Positions 17,627-25,737 of a DNA stretch of 64,000 bases are shown in pieces. Both the position numbers and the translations under genes were made by a program. Position 1 is the first letter of the stretch. Each line of letters opens with the position of its first letter. Under the pieces are notes generated by a model, which was not told where the DNA came from, did not search any database, and was given only the letters and a program-made list of their open reading frames with translations. This stretch comes from Streptomyces sp. BHT-5-2 (GTDB taxonomy: Bacteria; Actinomycetota; Actinomycetes; Streptomycetales; Streptomycetaceae): positions 4,092,001-4,156,000 of the forward strand of contig NZ_CP081496.1 of assembly GCF_019774615.1 (NCBI RefSeq), read 5' to 3'.

Positions 17627-17658
17627 GTTGGAAACACTAACTGTGTGTTTCCAACATG
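17624..17658. promoter_or_regulatory. Perfect 14-bp-arm palindromic operator at a leaderless start
   Basis: CATGTTGGAAACAC and GTGTTTCCAACATG are exact reverse complements separated by TAACTGT (35 bp in all). The first three bases are the complement of the ATG of the membrane protein gene. The core GTTGGAAACAC half-site is AT-richer than the surroundings. Confidence 0.85.
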
Positions 17659-18222
17659 GCAAGCCTCGATTTTCCAAGGCGGAAAGCGTCTCGCGCTGCA
17701 CGAGGAAGAGGTGCCTCGACCGTCTCGGGAATGCCTGCCTGCGGGGTTGGTGTGCCCCGCCGCCTTCCACGTTGCGCGCTCTCGAAGGGGGAGCGAGGCA
17801 TAGGCATCGCCGTAGATGGTCCCGCCTGCTGCTGACGGCTCCTATCGCGTGCCCAGGGAGACCCCCACGCTCAAGCAACAACGAGTGGGGGACCGTCGGA
17901 CGGGGCCAGGCAGAAACCTCGATTGACCTTCACCTTGTGGGAAGCCTGAGCATCGGTGGGGCCGGGCGACGTGCTCGGCATGAGGAGGAGCGAGCATGTG
18001 GTTGCCGGCCATCGGGACGTTCGCGAAGGCGTCCCACCTGTCGCCGAAGGCGCTGCCACGACACTCACCACGATGCTCTGGACCGGATCGCCGCTGGTCG
18101 ACGAAGGGCGCCTCGGTCCGTATGAAGCCAACTCCCACCCCCAGCCGACCCGACAACGGCAGCCGCGTGGTCGCCGACGTCACGAAGTTCCAGCAGTAGT
18201 TCCAGCAGTAGGAGCCAGCAGC
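17659..18222. other. Region without a supported gene
   Basis: Several long frames cross this stretch on both strands but none shows family similarity or a ribosome site with a plausible start. A direct repeat TTCCAGCAGTAG occurs twice at 18187-18210, just before the next small gene. Confidence 0.4.
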
Positions 18223-18408
18223 ATGCACTTTGCGTTGCACCAGATCCGCTCTCGAGAACTCATCCGCGGAGCGGACGAACACCGCCTCGCCAAAGAGGTC
18301 AGGAAAGCCAGGCAAGCCAGACAGGAGGGCCGAACAGGCTCCCGAGGCACGGCAGCCGGCTCCCCGCAGCCTGCTTCACGGCGTCTGCTGGCCTGGCTTC
18401 GCGGGTGA
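18223..18408 (+). CDS. Small basic protein of 61 residues
   Basis: The ATG at 18223 follows TAGGAG. The product starts MHFALHQIRSRELIRGADEH and continues with a strongly basic amphipathic helix (RLAKEVRKARQARQEGRTG), ending LLAWLRG. Short basic proteins with this H-x-x-R-x-x-EL-x-x-x-A pattern are common in Streptomyces genomes without assigned function. The Trp/Leu end may be a weak membrane anchor. Confidence 0.6.
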   Translation: MHFALHQIRSRELIRGADEHRLAKEVRKARQARQEGRTGSRGTAAGSPQPASRRLLAWLRG

Positions 18409-18545
18409 CCGTCACGCTGCCTACGGTTGAGGGGGGCGCCGACCGCCGACCTGTCACACGCCTCCGTAGGCACCACAGGTCCAGGCACCGCAGGTCATAA
18501 CCCCACCCTGCCCGTTCCTGCCGAAGCCGTGGCAGAGTCCTCCAC

Positions 18546-19154
18546 ATGGAGATATCCAGACCCAGATACGTTGCTGCGGGCCTGTTCCTGGGAGCCGCAT
18601 TGGCCTTGACCGGCTGTGGCCGGCAGCACGCCGGCCAGACGGTGGTCGGCCCCGGCGCCAGCGCCGGGGGCACCGTCTCCCCTTCACCCACGCGGTCTCC
18701 CGTCGGACCCGCACGGGGCAACGTGGAGCCCGACTCCCATGACGGAGCCCCGCACTACCACGAGAACAACGGCTTCAAGGTCCCCAAGGACATGTCCCCT
18801 GCCAGCGAGGAGATCGCACGGAGGGAGGCCGGTCGCATCGAACCGGTCATCAAACGCCTGTGGGAAAAGAAAGTGTGGGACCCGAAGAACGTGCGGGTGG
18901 CACTGCTTCAGCTCGGCTACCGCAACGAGGGGCCCGACAGTGATCAGGGCCGTGGAACGCTCATCGTGCAGGACATGGGAACCCGGCTCGGGCTCACCGA
19001 CACGCACCCCGTCAGGCCCGAGGGCGCCCTCGTTGCCCTGCGGGTGCGACACGACGCCTGTGTGACCGCGTTCACCCAGCCGACCAACTACCAGGTCAAC
19101 GTCAACGGCCGGTTCCTGGAGACCGGTTGCTTCGAGCCGAGTGGTGGGCACTGA
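18546..19154 (+). CDS. Secreted lipoprotein, uncharacterised
   Basis: 202 residues from the ATG at 18546. The lipoprotein signal MEISRPRYVAAGLFLGAALA ends in a lipobox LTGC (Cys about residue 24). A Pro/Ser/Gly linker (30-60) is followed by a folded region with ARREAGRIEPVIKRLWEKKVWDP and RVALLQLGYR, ending with a Cys pair (DACVTAF and ETGCFEP) that may form a disulfide. Similar lipoproteins are widespread in Streptomyces; no role is known. It appears to be transcribed alone. Confidence 0.8.
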   Translation: MEISRPRYVAAGLFLGAALALTGCGRQHAGQTVVGPGASAGGTVSPSPTRSPVGPARGNVEPDSHDGAPHYHENNGFKVPKDMSPASEEIARREAGRIEPVIKRLWEKKVWDPKNVRVALLQLGYRNEGPDSDQGRGTLIVQDMGTRLGLTDTHPVRPEGALVALRVRHDACVTAFTQPTNYQVNVNGRFLETGCFEPSGGH

Positions 19155-19371
19155 AGGACGAGTGGCGGTCGCTGAAGGCCGAGCGGCGTCGCTGAGTCCC
19201 GCGACGGCGCCGCAGGTTCAGGTAGATCACCTGCGGCTCCGTCCGGCCCGGTGACTGGCCGATCCCTGGCCGATCCCTGGCCGTTCTCGCCGCCGTGGCT
19301 GCGTGCACTGTCGCGATGTGAATCGCAACGTGAATAGCGATGTGAACGTCTGCCCTCGGTGACGGGCTTCA

Positions 19372-19917
19372 GTGCCTCGTCGTGCTACGGGCGATCGGGT
19401 GAGCAAGTCGCCCAGGCGTTCCCGGACTTCGGGATTGGCATTCATCGCCGCCCACGGTTCCGTCCTGTTGAACGCGAACCGCAACACCGTACTCAAGCAG
19501 ATACTCACTGTCGGGCTCGTGATCGGAGTCGGGTACGGGATCGCGTTCGGGCTGGTGAACACTGCCCTGACCGGGATCGGAGCCGGATTGGTGGCCGGAT
19601 TCACGATCGCGCTCGGGGCCGGCACCATGACCGCCCGGGGACGTTGGGTGATCCTGGCCCGGATCTGGCTGCCCCTGACGGGATGGTTGCCGAGGGAGCT
19701 GGACGCGTTCGTGCCGGACGCCTGCGCGCGAGAGGTGCCGCGCCACGTCGGCGCGGTCTACCAGTTCCGCCACGCCCAGCTCCGGGACCGCCTGTGCAGG
19801 ACCGCCGACAGCCCACCCGAGCGCATCCTGCACCGGACCGCCAACGGCAACGCCAACGGCAACCCTGACCGCCTTTGCGACGCCGCCGACACCGATGATG
19901 ACGGCCAACTGTGCTGA
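19372..19917 (+). pseudogene. C-terminal remnant of a NACHT/STAND-type membrane protein
   Basis: The frame contains a Gly/Val-rich hydrophobic segment (ILTVGLVIGVGYGIAFGLV and onward), then RIWLPLTGWLPRELDAFV and REVPRHVGAVYQFRHAQLRD. That order and the GAVYQFRHA motif are the C-terminal signature of large (~700-800 aa) Streptomyces NACHT-domain proteins with a membrane region, possible defence or signalling NTPases. The nucleotide-binding half is missing entirely, and the frame has a repeat-rich tail (NANGNANGN) that looks added. Read as a decayed fragment. Confidence 0.6.
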
Positions 19918-19992
19918 TTCTGCTGGCTATTGAACGGTTCGGCAGAGACGGAAACGTTCACCCAGGTCGCACGTCGGGCACAGCGTCGGCCG

Positions 19993-20508
19993 CTACTCCT
20001 CGGCGGCCGGACGTCGCACCTCGAAGTGGAAGCATCCGTATTCCAGTGCCCGCACATGCACCAGCACCACGTCCGGGTCGCCGAACGCATCGTCGAAGGC
20101 GGCATCGAAGCCGGCCGTGGCCTCGGCCGGGATCTCCAGGAGGCGACCACCTGCGATATGGCCCCGGGCGTCGTAGCGTCGCACGGTGCGCAGGGCGCCC
20201 GGCCGGTCGAAGGGGTAGTTCTCGCCGGGGGTGAAGCCACCGCAGTCATCGGCGTGGATGAAGACGGGCCCCTGTTCGTCGTACGCGCCCGGATCCGCAC
20301 CCGTCGCGGCGGCCCAGCGACGCAACGGGGCATAGGAGACGAGGGCGATCCGCTCGCCGGGCGTGATGGGGCGCAGACAGCAGCGCAGCGGCGAGCCCTC
20401 GTCGTCGGGGGTCGCGACGTACGGGGCGCAGGGGCGGCCCGCGTCGTCGGCAACCCGCAGTTCCTTGAGAACGGTCGCGTCAACTGGGAGCACGGTGTTC
20501 CTGGTCAT
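19993..20508 (-). CDS. DUF1203-family protein
   Basis: 171 residues from the ATG at 20508. The characteristic elements are PLRCCLRPITPGERIALVSY (two adjacent Cys), GPVFIHADDC with the conserved His-Ala, and the block LRTVRRYDARGHI. Near the end are VHVRALEYGCFHFEVRR and a short acidic tail. The family is cytosolic and of unknown function, with conserved Cys/His residues that suggest an enzyme or metal site. It lies downstream of xylA with a 169-bp gap and may have its own promoter. Confidence 0.85.
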   Translation of the reverse strand: MTRNTVLPVDATVLKELRVADDAGRPCAPYVATPDDEGSPLRCCLRPITPGERIALVSYAPLRRWAAATGADPGAYDEQGPVFIHADDCGGFTPGENYPFDRPGALRTVRRYDARGHIAGGRLLEIPAEATAGFDAAFDDAFGDPDVVLVHVRALEYGCFHFEVRRPAAEE

Positions 20509-20677
20509 GTACCCATGCTGGACGGAAGGGCTGGTGCTTGCTGGCAGGAAACGGACGCCACGTTGATGCTCGTCCACATCGCATGGACTCGTCGGCGTGA
20601 TGAACAGCGTCTTCACGCCACTCGTGGCCGAGGTGTTGGAGCGTGCCACCCGGATCGCCGCGCAGGCGACCCCGAGG

Positions 20678-21847
20678 TCAGCGCGCGCCCAGCAGATGCT
20701 CCACGGCCAGTTGGTCCAACTGCTCGAAGGCCATGCCGCGTTCGCCGGCTGCGGTGGTGTCGAACTCCTCGAAGGCACTCCGGTCGGCGAGCAGCGCGGC
20801 GAGCCCGTCCTCCGCGGTGGGCCGCGCGAGATCGTCCAGGCGGGCCGCGCGCAACGCCTCCCGGACCCGGAGGTCGGCGCGGAAGGCGGCGGCCCGCTCC
20901 CTGAGGATCAGGTAGGTGCGCATGCAGCCCGCGGCGGAGGCCCACACCCCGTCGAGATCCTCGGTGCGCGGCGGCTTGAAGTCGAAGTGGCGCGGGCCCT
21001 GGTATCCCCCGCTCTCCAGGAGGTCGACGAGCCAGAAGGCGGCGCGCAGGTCACCGGCACCGAACCGGAGGTCCTGGTCGTACTTGATACCGGACTGGCC
21101 GTTGAGGTCGATGTGGAAGAGCTTGTCCGCCCACAGTGCCTGTGCCACGCCGTGCGGGAAGTTCAGCCCGGCCATCTGCTCGTGCCCGACCTCCGGATTG
21201 ACGCCGTACAACTCCGGGCGGTCCAGCCGCTCGATGAAGGCGAGGGCGTGGCCGACGGTGGGCAGCAGGATGTCACCCCGCGGCTCGTTGGGCTTGGGCT
21301 CGATCGCGAAGCGGATGTCGTACCCCTGCTCCAGGACGTACTGGCCGAGCAGGTCGAACGCCTCCTTCATCCGGTCCAGCGCGGTGCGTACGTCCTTGGC
21401 CGCGCCGGATTCGGCGCCCTCGCGGCCGCCCCAGGCAACGTAGATGCCTGCGCCCAGTTCGACCGCCAGGTCGATGTTGCGGATCGTCTTGCGCAGTGCG
21501 TAGCGGCGGACGTCGCGGTCGTTGGCGGTGAAGGCGCCGTCCTTGAAGACCGGGTGGGTGAAGAGGTTGGTGGTGGCCATCGGGACAGTCAGTCCGGTGG
21601 CCTCCAGCGCCCGTCGGAACCGCTTGACGTGTGCTTCACGCTCCGCGTCGCTCGCGCCGAAGGGGATCAGGTCGTCGTCGTGGAAGGTGACGCCGTACGC
21701 CCCGAGTTCGGCGAGCCGCTGCACGGACTCGACCGGATCGAGGGCTGGGCGGGTGGCGTCGCCGAAGGGGTCCCTGCCCTGCCAGCCGACCGTCCACAGG
21801 CCGAAGCTGAACTTGTCACCGGGGGTGGGCGTGAAACGATCCGTCAT
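20678..21847 (-). CDS. xylA: Xylose isomerase
   Basis: 389 residues, the usual length for the Streptomyces (class I) enzyme that converts D-xylose to D-xylulose and also D-glucose to D-fructose. Catalytic and metal residues are intact: His56 with Asp59 in TFHDDDLIPFG; Glu and Lys in IEPKPNEPRGDI; Glu in GVNPEVGHEQMAGLNF; and Asp in FHIDLNGQSGIKYDQDLRFG and FDFKPPR. The start is ATG 21847. No xylulokinase or xylose transporter adjoins it, whereas xylA often neighbours xylB in Streptomyces, so this copy has an isolated context. Confidence 0.97.
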   Translation of the reverse strand: MTDRFTPTPGDKFSFGLWTVGWQGRDPFGDATRPALDPVESVQRLAELGAYGVTFHDDDLIPFGASDAEREAHVKRFRRALEATGLTVPMATTNLFTHPVFKDGAFTANDRDVRRYALRKTIRNIDLAVELGAGIYVAWGGREGAESGAAKDVRTALDRMKEAFDLLGQYVLEQGYDIRFAIEPKPNEPRGDILLPTVGHALAFIERLDRPELYGVNPEVGHEQMAGLNFPHGVAQALWADKLFHIDLNGQSGIKYDQDLRFGAGDLRAAFWLVDLLESGGYQGPRHFDFKPPRTEDLDGVWASAAGCMRTYLILRERAAAFRADLRVREALRAARLDDLARPTAEDGLAALLADRSAFEEFDTTAAGERGMAFEQLDQLAVEHLLGAR

Positions 21848-22061
21848 GTCCGGCCGCCTTCTCTCTCCACCGAGCCCGACGGACGCCGGGCCCTTGTTGT
21901 TTCCTGGCCTGACCCATCATGCCCGCACGGCAGCGGACGTTGCCGCCGGCAACCTCTGCCCGCACCGTCGTCCTGCTGTGGTTCACGGCGCTGTCGCCGC
22001 ATCCCTTCAGCTAGCCGCAGGCCGAGCCTGAGCGGCTGACCGGCGCGTCAGGCGAACAGCA

Positions 22062-22646
22062 GTGCTCCCTCATAGGAAATCCTCACCAGTCCCTCATTCG
22101 GGCAACCTTGCGGTCGTCGGTTGGCGTACCCGGCGCCGGAGACTGGTGTGGCTGCCCGTTGTCGCCGGTGTCGGGCTGGTCGTCGCGCTGCTGGTGAAGT
22201 GGTACATGGACGCCAACGCGCCGGCCACCGATCCGCCACCGATGTCACTGTGGTGGCGGATCGGAGGCACGGCGGCGGCGTTGGGTGGCGCCGTGCTGGG
22301 CCGGCGGGGTGCCCGGTGGTGGCGGCGAGTGCTGTCGGTGCCGGTGGTCCTGATGGGCCTGTTGCGCACGGGGCTGGTACTGAACCAGTGGATGGGCTAC
22401 TTCCCGACCGTGCAGGAAGCCTGGTCGCAGTTCACCGCCGGCCCGCTGCCCGACCAGGTCGACGCTTCGCAGCTGAGCGCGTTGCAGACCAAGGGGAGCA
22501 CAATGACCAGCGGTCGCGTGGTGGGGGTGGAAATTCCGGATACGGCGAGCCATTTCACTCACCGCGAGGAGTACGTGTACCTGCCTCCTGGCTGGTTCAC
22601 GGGAACCCATCATCCGCCGCTGCGCACTCTCATCCCGGTCCAGTGA
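22062..22646 (+). pseudogene. N-terminal part of an alpha/beta-hydrolase (esterase), truncated
   Basis: 194 codons. Three hydrophobic helices are followed by GYFPTVQEAWSQFTAGPLPDQ and GRVVGVEIPDTASHFTHRE, then YVYLPPGWFTGTHHPPL. This is the N-terminal membrane region and first strand of Streptomyces putative esterases, which normally continue with LPxVMMIxGE and a GxSxGG nucleophile. Here the frame runs into unrelated codons after PPL and stops, so the catalytic domain is missing. No remainder is found downstream. Confidence 0.6.
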
Positions 22647-22773
22647 ACCCTGCCCACTCGAACGGCGGGTCGCCAAGCGGCCATCGGGTCGTCAAGTAGC
22701 CATCGGGGAAAAGGAGTTGCCGTACTCCATGGTACGCCGCCCGACCCCGCTGTCGGCTCGTTCTCCGGCGCAG

Positions 22774-22824
22774 GTCAGAAGGCGGCGCGGGTCAGAAGGC
22801 GGCGCGGGTCAGAAGGCGGTGTGG
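22774..22824. repeat. Three tandem 17-bp repeats at the 3' end of a gene
   Basis: GTCAGAAGGCGGCGCGG occurs at 22774, 22791 and (with one substitution) 22808. Each copy carries the reverse-complement stop TCA, so the stop and last codons of the downstream minus-strand gene are repeated. Probably slippage. Confidence 0.8.
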
Positions 22825-23651
22825 GCGAACCAACGATCGAGGAGTGCGGTTTCGCCCGAGACCTGGATGGCAGATTCCTGGTCCTGGTACGACCGTCGCC
22901 CGTAGAGCAACATCAGAAGGTCCGCCGCCTGGCCCCGGACCGTCACCTGCGCCCCGGGCTGCCCGGCGTCGGTCCCCGCCGACCCGCCTGGCAGCAGACG
23001 GAAGCCGTCCGGGTCCAAGCGCACCCGCCACTCCTCGCCCACCCCGCCGCTGTCACCGCTGTCGCCGGTGGCGTCCAGGCACTGGAAGGCGATCACCTCG
23101 CCGTTGCCGCGAAGCTTCGTCACGGCCGGGGCGAAGAGTCCCGCGTAGGGCAGGTTGACGAGGAACTCGTCCACCCCGTCCGCCGCCAGCACGGGGTCGA
23201 TGTCCGATTCCCGGCCGACCGCACGCTCCGCGTCCACCCGGTGCACAAGGGTTTCGAAGAACATCCGACGGGCCCAGAACCGCGCGTACTGGTCCTCTCC
23301 CCAGGCCCACATGGCAGCCTGGGGATCCGTCTCCCGCAGCACGGCGATCACCGCAGGGACGCCCTGCGCCACCCAGTCGGCATACTCCTCGACGCGTTCC
23401 GGCAGCCCCAGTTCCACCTCACGGCTGCGTGGCGGCTCCTGCACCAGGCGGCTCAGCAGCGTGCAGAACCAGCGCTGCAACGCTCCCACGTGCTGCGTGA
23501 GCTCGGTCAGCGTCCAACCAGGGCAGGAGGGCACGGCGGTCTTGGTATCCACGCCTTCGACCACCTCGGCGAAGCGCAGCGTCTCGCGCTCGATCGCCTG
23601 CTGATAGGTGTCGTAGGGCAGCGGGTGCCCCGCCCTGTTCGTCGTCACCAT
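22809..23651 (-). CDS. Maleylpyruvate-isomerase-family mycothiol-dependent enzyme
   Basis: 280 residues; the ATG at 23651 lies 8 nt after GGAAGG. The N-terminal four-helix domain carries the family signature PSCPGWTLTELTQHVGALQRW, whose His is one metal ligand. A second block, FFETLVHRVDAERAVG, supplies the other His/Asp ligands. The C-terminal region contains a sterol-carrier-like fold ending QAADLLMLLYGRRS. Mycothiol-dependent enzymes are actinobacterial; the exact reaction of this branch is unknown. It is transcribed away from the sulfur cluster with a 130-bp gap. Confidence 0.88.
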   Translation of the reverse strand: MVTTNRAGHPLPYDTYQQAIERETLRFAEVVEGVDTKTAVPSCPGWTLTELTQHVGALQRWFCTLLSRLVQEPPRSREVELGLPERVEEYADWVAQGVPAVIAVLRETDPQAAMWAWGEDQYARFWARRMFFETLVHRVDAERAVGRESDIDPVLAADGVDEFLVNLPYAGLFAPAVTKLRGNGEVIAFQCLDATGDSGDSGGVGEEWRVRLDPDGFRLLPGGSAGTDAGQPGAQVTVRGQAADLLMLLYGRRSYQDQESAIQVSGETALLDRWFAHTAF

Positions 23652-23785
23652 CTGCTGTCGCCTTCCGTCCATGGCGCGGATCCGTCGCGGCCAGTGTGAA
23701 TGTTGGAGTCCACTCGAAGGCAAATCCGGCGTGGACGCCAGGCGGGGCGCCGTGAGCCGTGAGCCGTGAGCCGTGCCGGACGGTG

Positions 23786-24352
23786 TCAGTCGGTCAGGGC
23801 GGCGAGGGTGGTGTCGAGGTCGGTGGCCTTGGACTGGTTGTACGGGAGCTTGGCGAGGATCCTGGCCATCCCGCAGGTGTCGGTGAGGGCGGAGAAGACC
23901 AGGCCGCCGGCGATGCCCGCGGACAGCAGGCGGGCCTTGGGCCAGCGCCGACCGGCCAGCAGTCCGGTCAGGACGAGGGAGCCGGCGGCGAGGCGGACCT
24001 GGCGCTCCATCGCCCATACGGCGCGGGAACCGGCGGGGCGCTGCACGTCGTGGCCGAGCTGCGTCCAGGCAGTGGTGCCGCCGGTCAGACTGGCGGCGGC
24101 GATGCCGTACTCGGCCAGGCGCTCCCGGGCCTGGCCGGAGCGGACGCCGGAGGCGCACACGAGGAGGAGGTCGCCGCGGCCGGCGGCGGTCCGCAGGGCG
24201 GGCAGGGCCGCATCGAGATGGTCCAGGGGGATGTTGTGTGCGCCGGGCAGGTGGCCGGAGGCGTATTCGCCGGGGGTGCGGACGTCGACGACGGTCAGCT
24301 CGTGCAGGCGGGCGTGGGCCTGGGTGGCGGTGAGGGAGGCGGTGGGTGCCAT
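23786..24352 (-). CDS. Membrane-anchored rhodanese
   Basis: 188 residues from the ATG at 24352. Residues 1-105 are a rhodanese domain: VVDVRTPGEYASGHLPGAHN and the active-site loop LLLVCASGVRSGQAR with the persulfide-carrying Cys, then GGTTAW. Residues 120-165 form two hydrophobic helices of the DUF2892 type. It probably accepts sulfane sulfur at the inner face of the membrane. A CstR-type operator (24395-24410) lies 42 bp upstream and the repressor gene diverges from the same spot, so it belongs to the persulfide regulon. Confidence 0.92.
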   Translation of the reverse strand: MAPTASLTATQAHARLHELTVVDVRTPGEYASGHLPGAHNIPLDHLDAALPALRTAAGRGDLLLVCASGVRSGQARERLAEYGIAAASLTGGTTAWTQLGHDVQRPAGSRAVWAMERQVRLAAGSLVLTGLLAGRRWPKARLLSAGIAGGLVFSALTDTCGMARILAKLPYNQSKATDLDTTLAALTD

Positions 24353-24394
24353 GGGGATTTTCCTTTGCTCTTGATGAGTTTCCCCTTCGATAGG

Positions 24395-24410
24395 ATACCC
24401 GAGGGGGTAT
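24395..24410. promoter_or_regulatory. CsoR/CstR-type operator 1
   Basis: ATACCCGAGGGGGTAT, a G-tract palindrome of the type bound by CsoR-family repressors, lies between the divergent rhodanese and repressor genes. It matches the two sites at 27141 and 27177. Confidence 0.9.
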
Positions 24411-24431
24411 TTTCGTGAAGGAGTGTGGGCT

Positions 24432-24713
24432 ATGGATCTGACGATGGCGGCCGAGGAACTGAAGGCCGTGGTCAACCGGCTGCGCCGGGCGCAGGGACAG
24501 ATCGCCGGTGTGATCAAGATGATCGAGGAGGGGCGGGACTGCGAGGACGTGGTCACGCAGCTGGCGGCCGCCTCCCGGGCCCTGGACAAGGCGGGTTTCG
24601 CGATCATCGCCACCGGTCTACAGCACTGTCTGTCCGATACGGACATGGCCGCGCCGGAGGACCGGGAGCAGATGCGCGCCCGGCTGGAGAAGCTGTTCCT
24701 GTCGCTGGCCTGA
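24432..24713 (+). CDS. CsoR-family repressor, persulfide-sensor (CstR) type
   Basis: A 93-residue all-helical repressor from the ATG at 24432. RLRRAQGQIAGVIKMIEEGRDCEDVVTQL is the signature helix, carrying Cys37, and ATGLQHCLSD carries Cys66. The 29-residue spacing equals that of copper sensors, but the His two to four residues before the second Cys (H61 in CsoR) is Gly62 here. A two-Cys, no-His pattern is that of CstR, which senses per- and polysulfides. Its neighbours (rhodanese, TauE, MBL-rhodanese) support this. Three matching operators flank the cluster, giving autoregulation. Confidence 0.88.
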   Translation: MDLTMAAEELKAVVNRLRRAQGQIAGVIKMIEEGRDCEDVVTQLAAASRALDKAGFAIIATGLQHCLSDTDMAAPEDREQMRARLEKLFLSLA

Positions 24714-24740
24714 GCAGCCGGTGCCGTTCACCGAACCACG

Positions 24741-24787
24741 CGGCTCGGGTGAATCCGCTCAGCGAATCGGCTCGGGTGAATCCGCTC
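24741..24787. repeat. 20-bp direct repeat, 27-bp period
   Basis: CGGCTCGGGTGAATCCGCTC occurs at 24741-24760 and again at 24768-24787, between the convergent ends of the repressor and TauE genes. A further degenerate part-copy (GGATGAATCGCCTC) follows. Confidence 0.8.
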
Positions 24788-24799
24788 GGATGAATCGCC

Positions 24800-25564
24800 T
24801 CAGGTGAAGGTGTCGACGAGCATGAAGGCGGCGACGGCCAGCAGCACGACGGCGAAGGTGCGTTGGAGCAGGGTGCCGGTGACCTTGGCGGCCAGGCGCT
24901 TGCCGTCCCAGGCGCCGAGGATCGCGGCCCCGGCGAAGGGTGCGATCAGCGCCCAGTCGATGCCTGCCGTGGTGGCGCCGCGGGTGACGAGCGAGGCGAG
25001 CGAGTTGGCCGAGATGACCAGCAGGCTGGTGCCGACGGCGGCCTGCATCTCGAAGGCGAGCACCGTGACCAGGGCGGGGACGGCGAGGAAGCCCCCGCCG
25101 ACCCCGAGCAGTCCGGTCAGCGCGCCCAGTCCCGCGCCGGTGCCCGCGGCCTGCACGGGCCGCGACGCCGCCGTCCGACCGCTGCCCGGCCGACCGCTGC
25201 CCGTCCGGCCGGGGCGCAGCATGCGCACCGCGGCGAGGGCGGCGACGGCGGCGAACGCGGCGGTCAGGACCGGCTGGGGCAGGCGGGTGGCGACGGCGCC
25301 GGCCGCGGCGGCGGGCAGCAGTCCGGCCGCGGCGAACAGGGCGCCGGCTCGCCAGCGCACGTTGCCGGTACGGGCGTGGGCGCACAGGGCGGTGAGCGAG
25401 GTGGCGGTGACGATGATCAGGCTTGCGGTGGTGGCGGCGGCCGGGGTGAGGCCGAGCAGATAGATCAGCGCGGGCACCGCCAGGACGCTGCCACCACCGC
25501 CGAGTGCGCCGAGCGCGAGCCCGACCGCGGCGCCGGCGACCAGGGCCAGGATCAGCGCACTCAC
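24800..25564 (-). CDS. Sulfite exporter, TauE/SafE family
   Basis: 254 residues from GTG 25564. Two internally similar halves are visible, each opening with a Gly-rich loop: ALGGGGSVLAVPALIYLLGL at residues 17-36 and LLGVGGGFLAVPALVTVLAF in the second half. About seven to eight hydrophobic helices are present, as in TauE/SafE permeases that release sulfite or sulfonates. It follows the MBL-rhodanese gene on the same strand (gap about 170 bp) and would remove the sulfite that enzyme makes. The upstream frame to 25639 is basic and lacks similarity. Confidence 0.9.
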   Translation of the reverse strand: MSALILALVAGAAVGLALGALGGGGSVLAVPALIYLLGLTPAAATTASLIIVTATSLTALCAHARTGNVRWRAGALFAAAGLLPAAAAGAVATRLPQPVLTAAFAAVAALAAVRMLRPGRTGSGRPGSGRTAASRPVQAAGTGAGLGALTGLLGVGGGFLAVPALVTVLAFEMQAAVGTSLLVISANSLASLVTRGATTAGIDWALIAPFAGAAILGAWDGKRLAAKVTGTLLQRTFAVVLLAVAAFMLVDTFT

Positions 25565-25737
25565 GCTATGCCGCCGCGGGGCGGGCGGCTCAGCGGCAGG
25601 CGCAGCGCGCCGGCCACGCACAACGCACCGGGTGCGCACCGGACCTGATGTCCCGTCAACGTATGCAGCGGGGTGTGGCGGGCTGGGCTACGGCGAAGAA
25701 GCGAGAACATGGTTCGGTAACTCCGTATCGGGGTCGA

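Noticed and set aside
24432..24713. Copper sensor CsoR
   Set aside because: The His ligand of copper sensors is Gly here, and all neighbours are sulfur genes, so CstR type is better supported.
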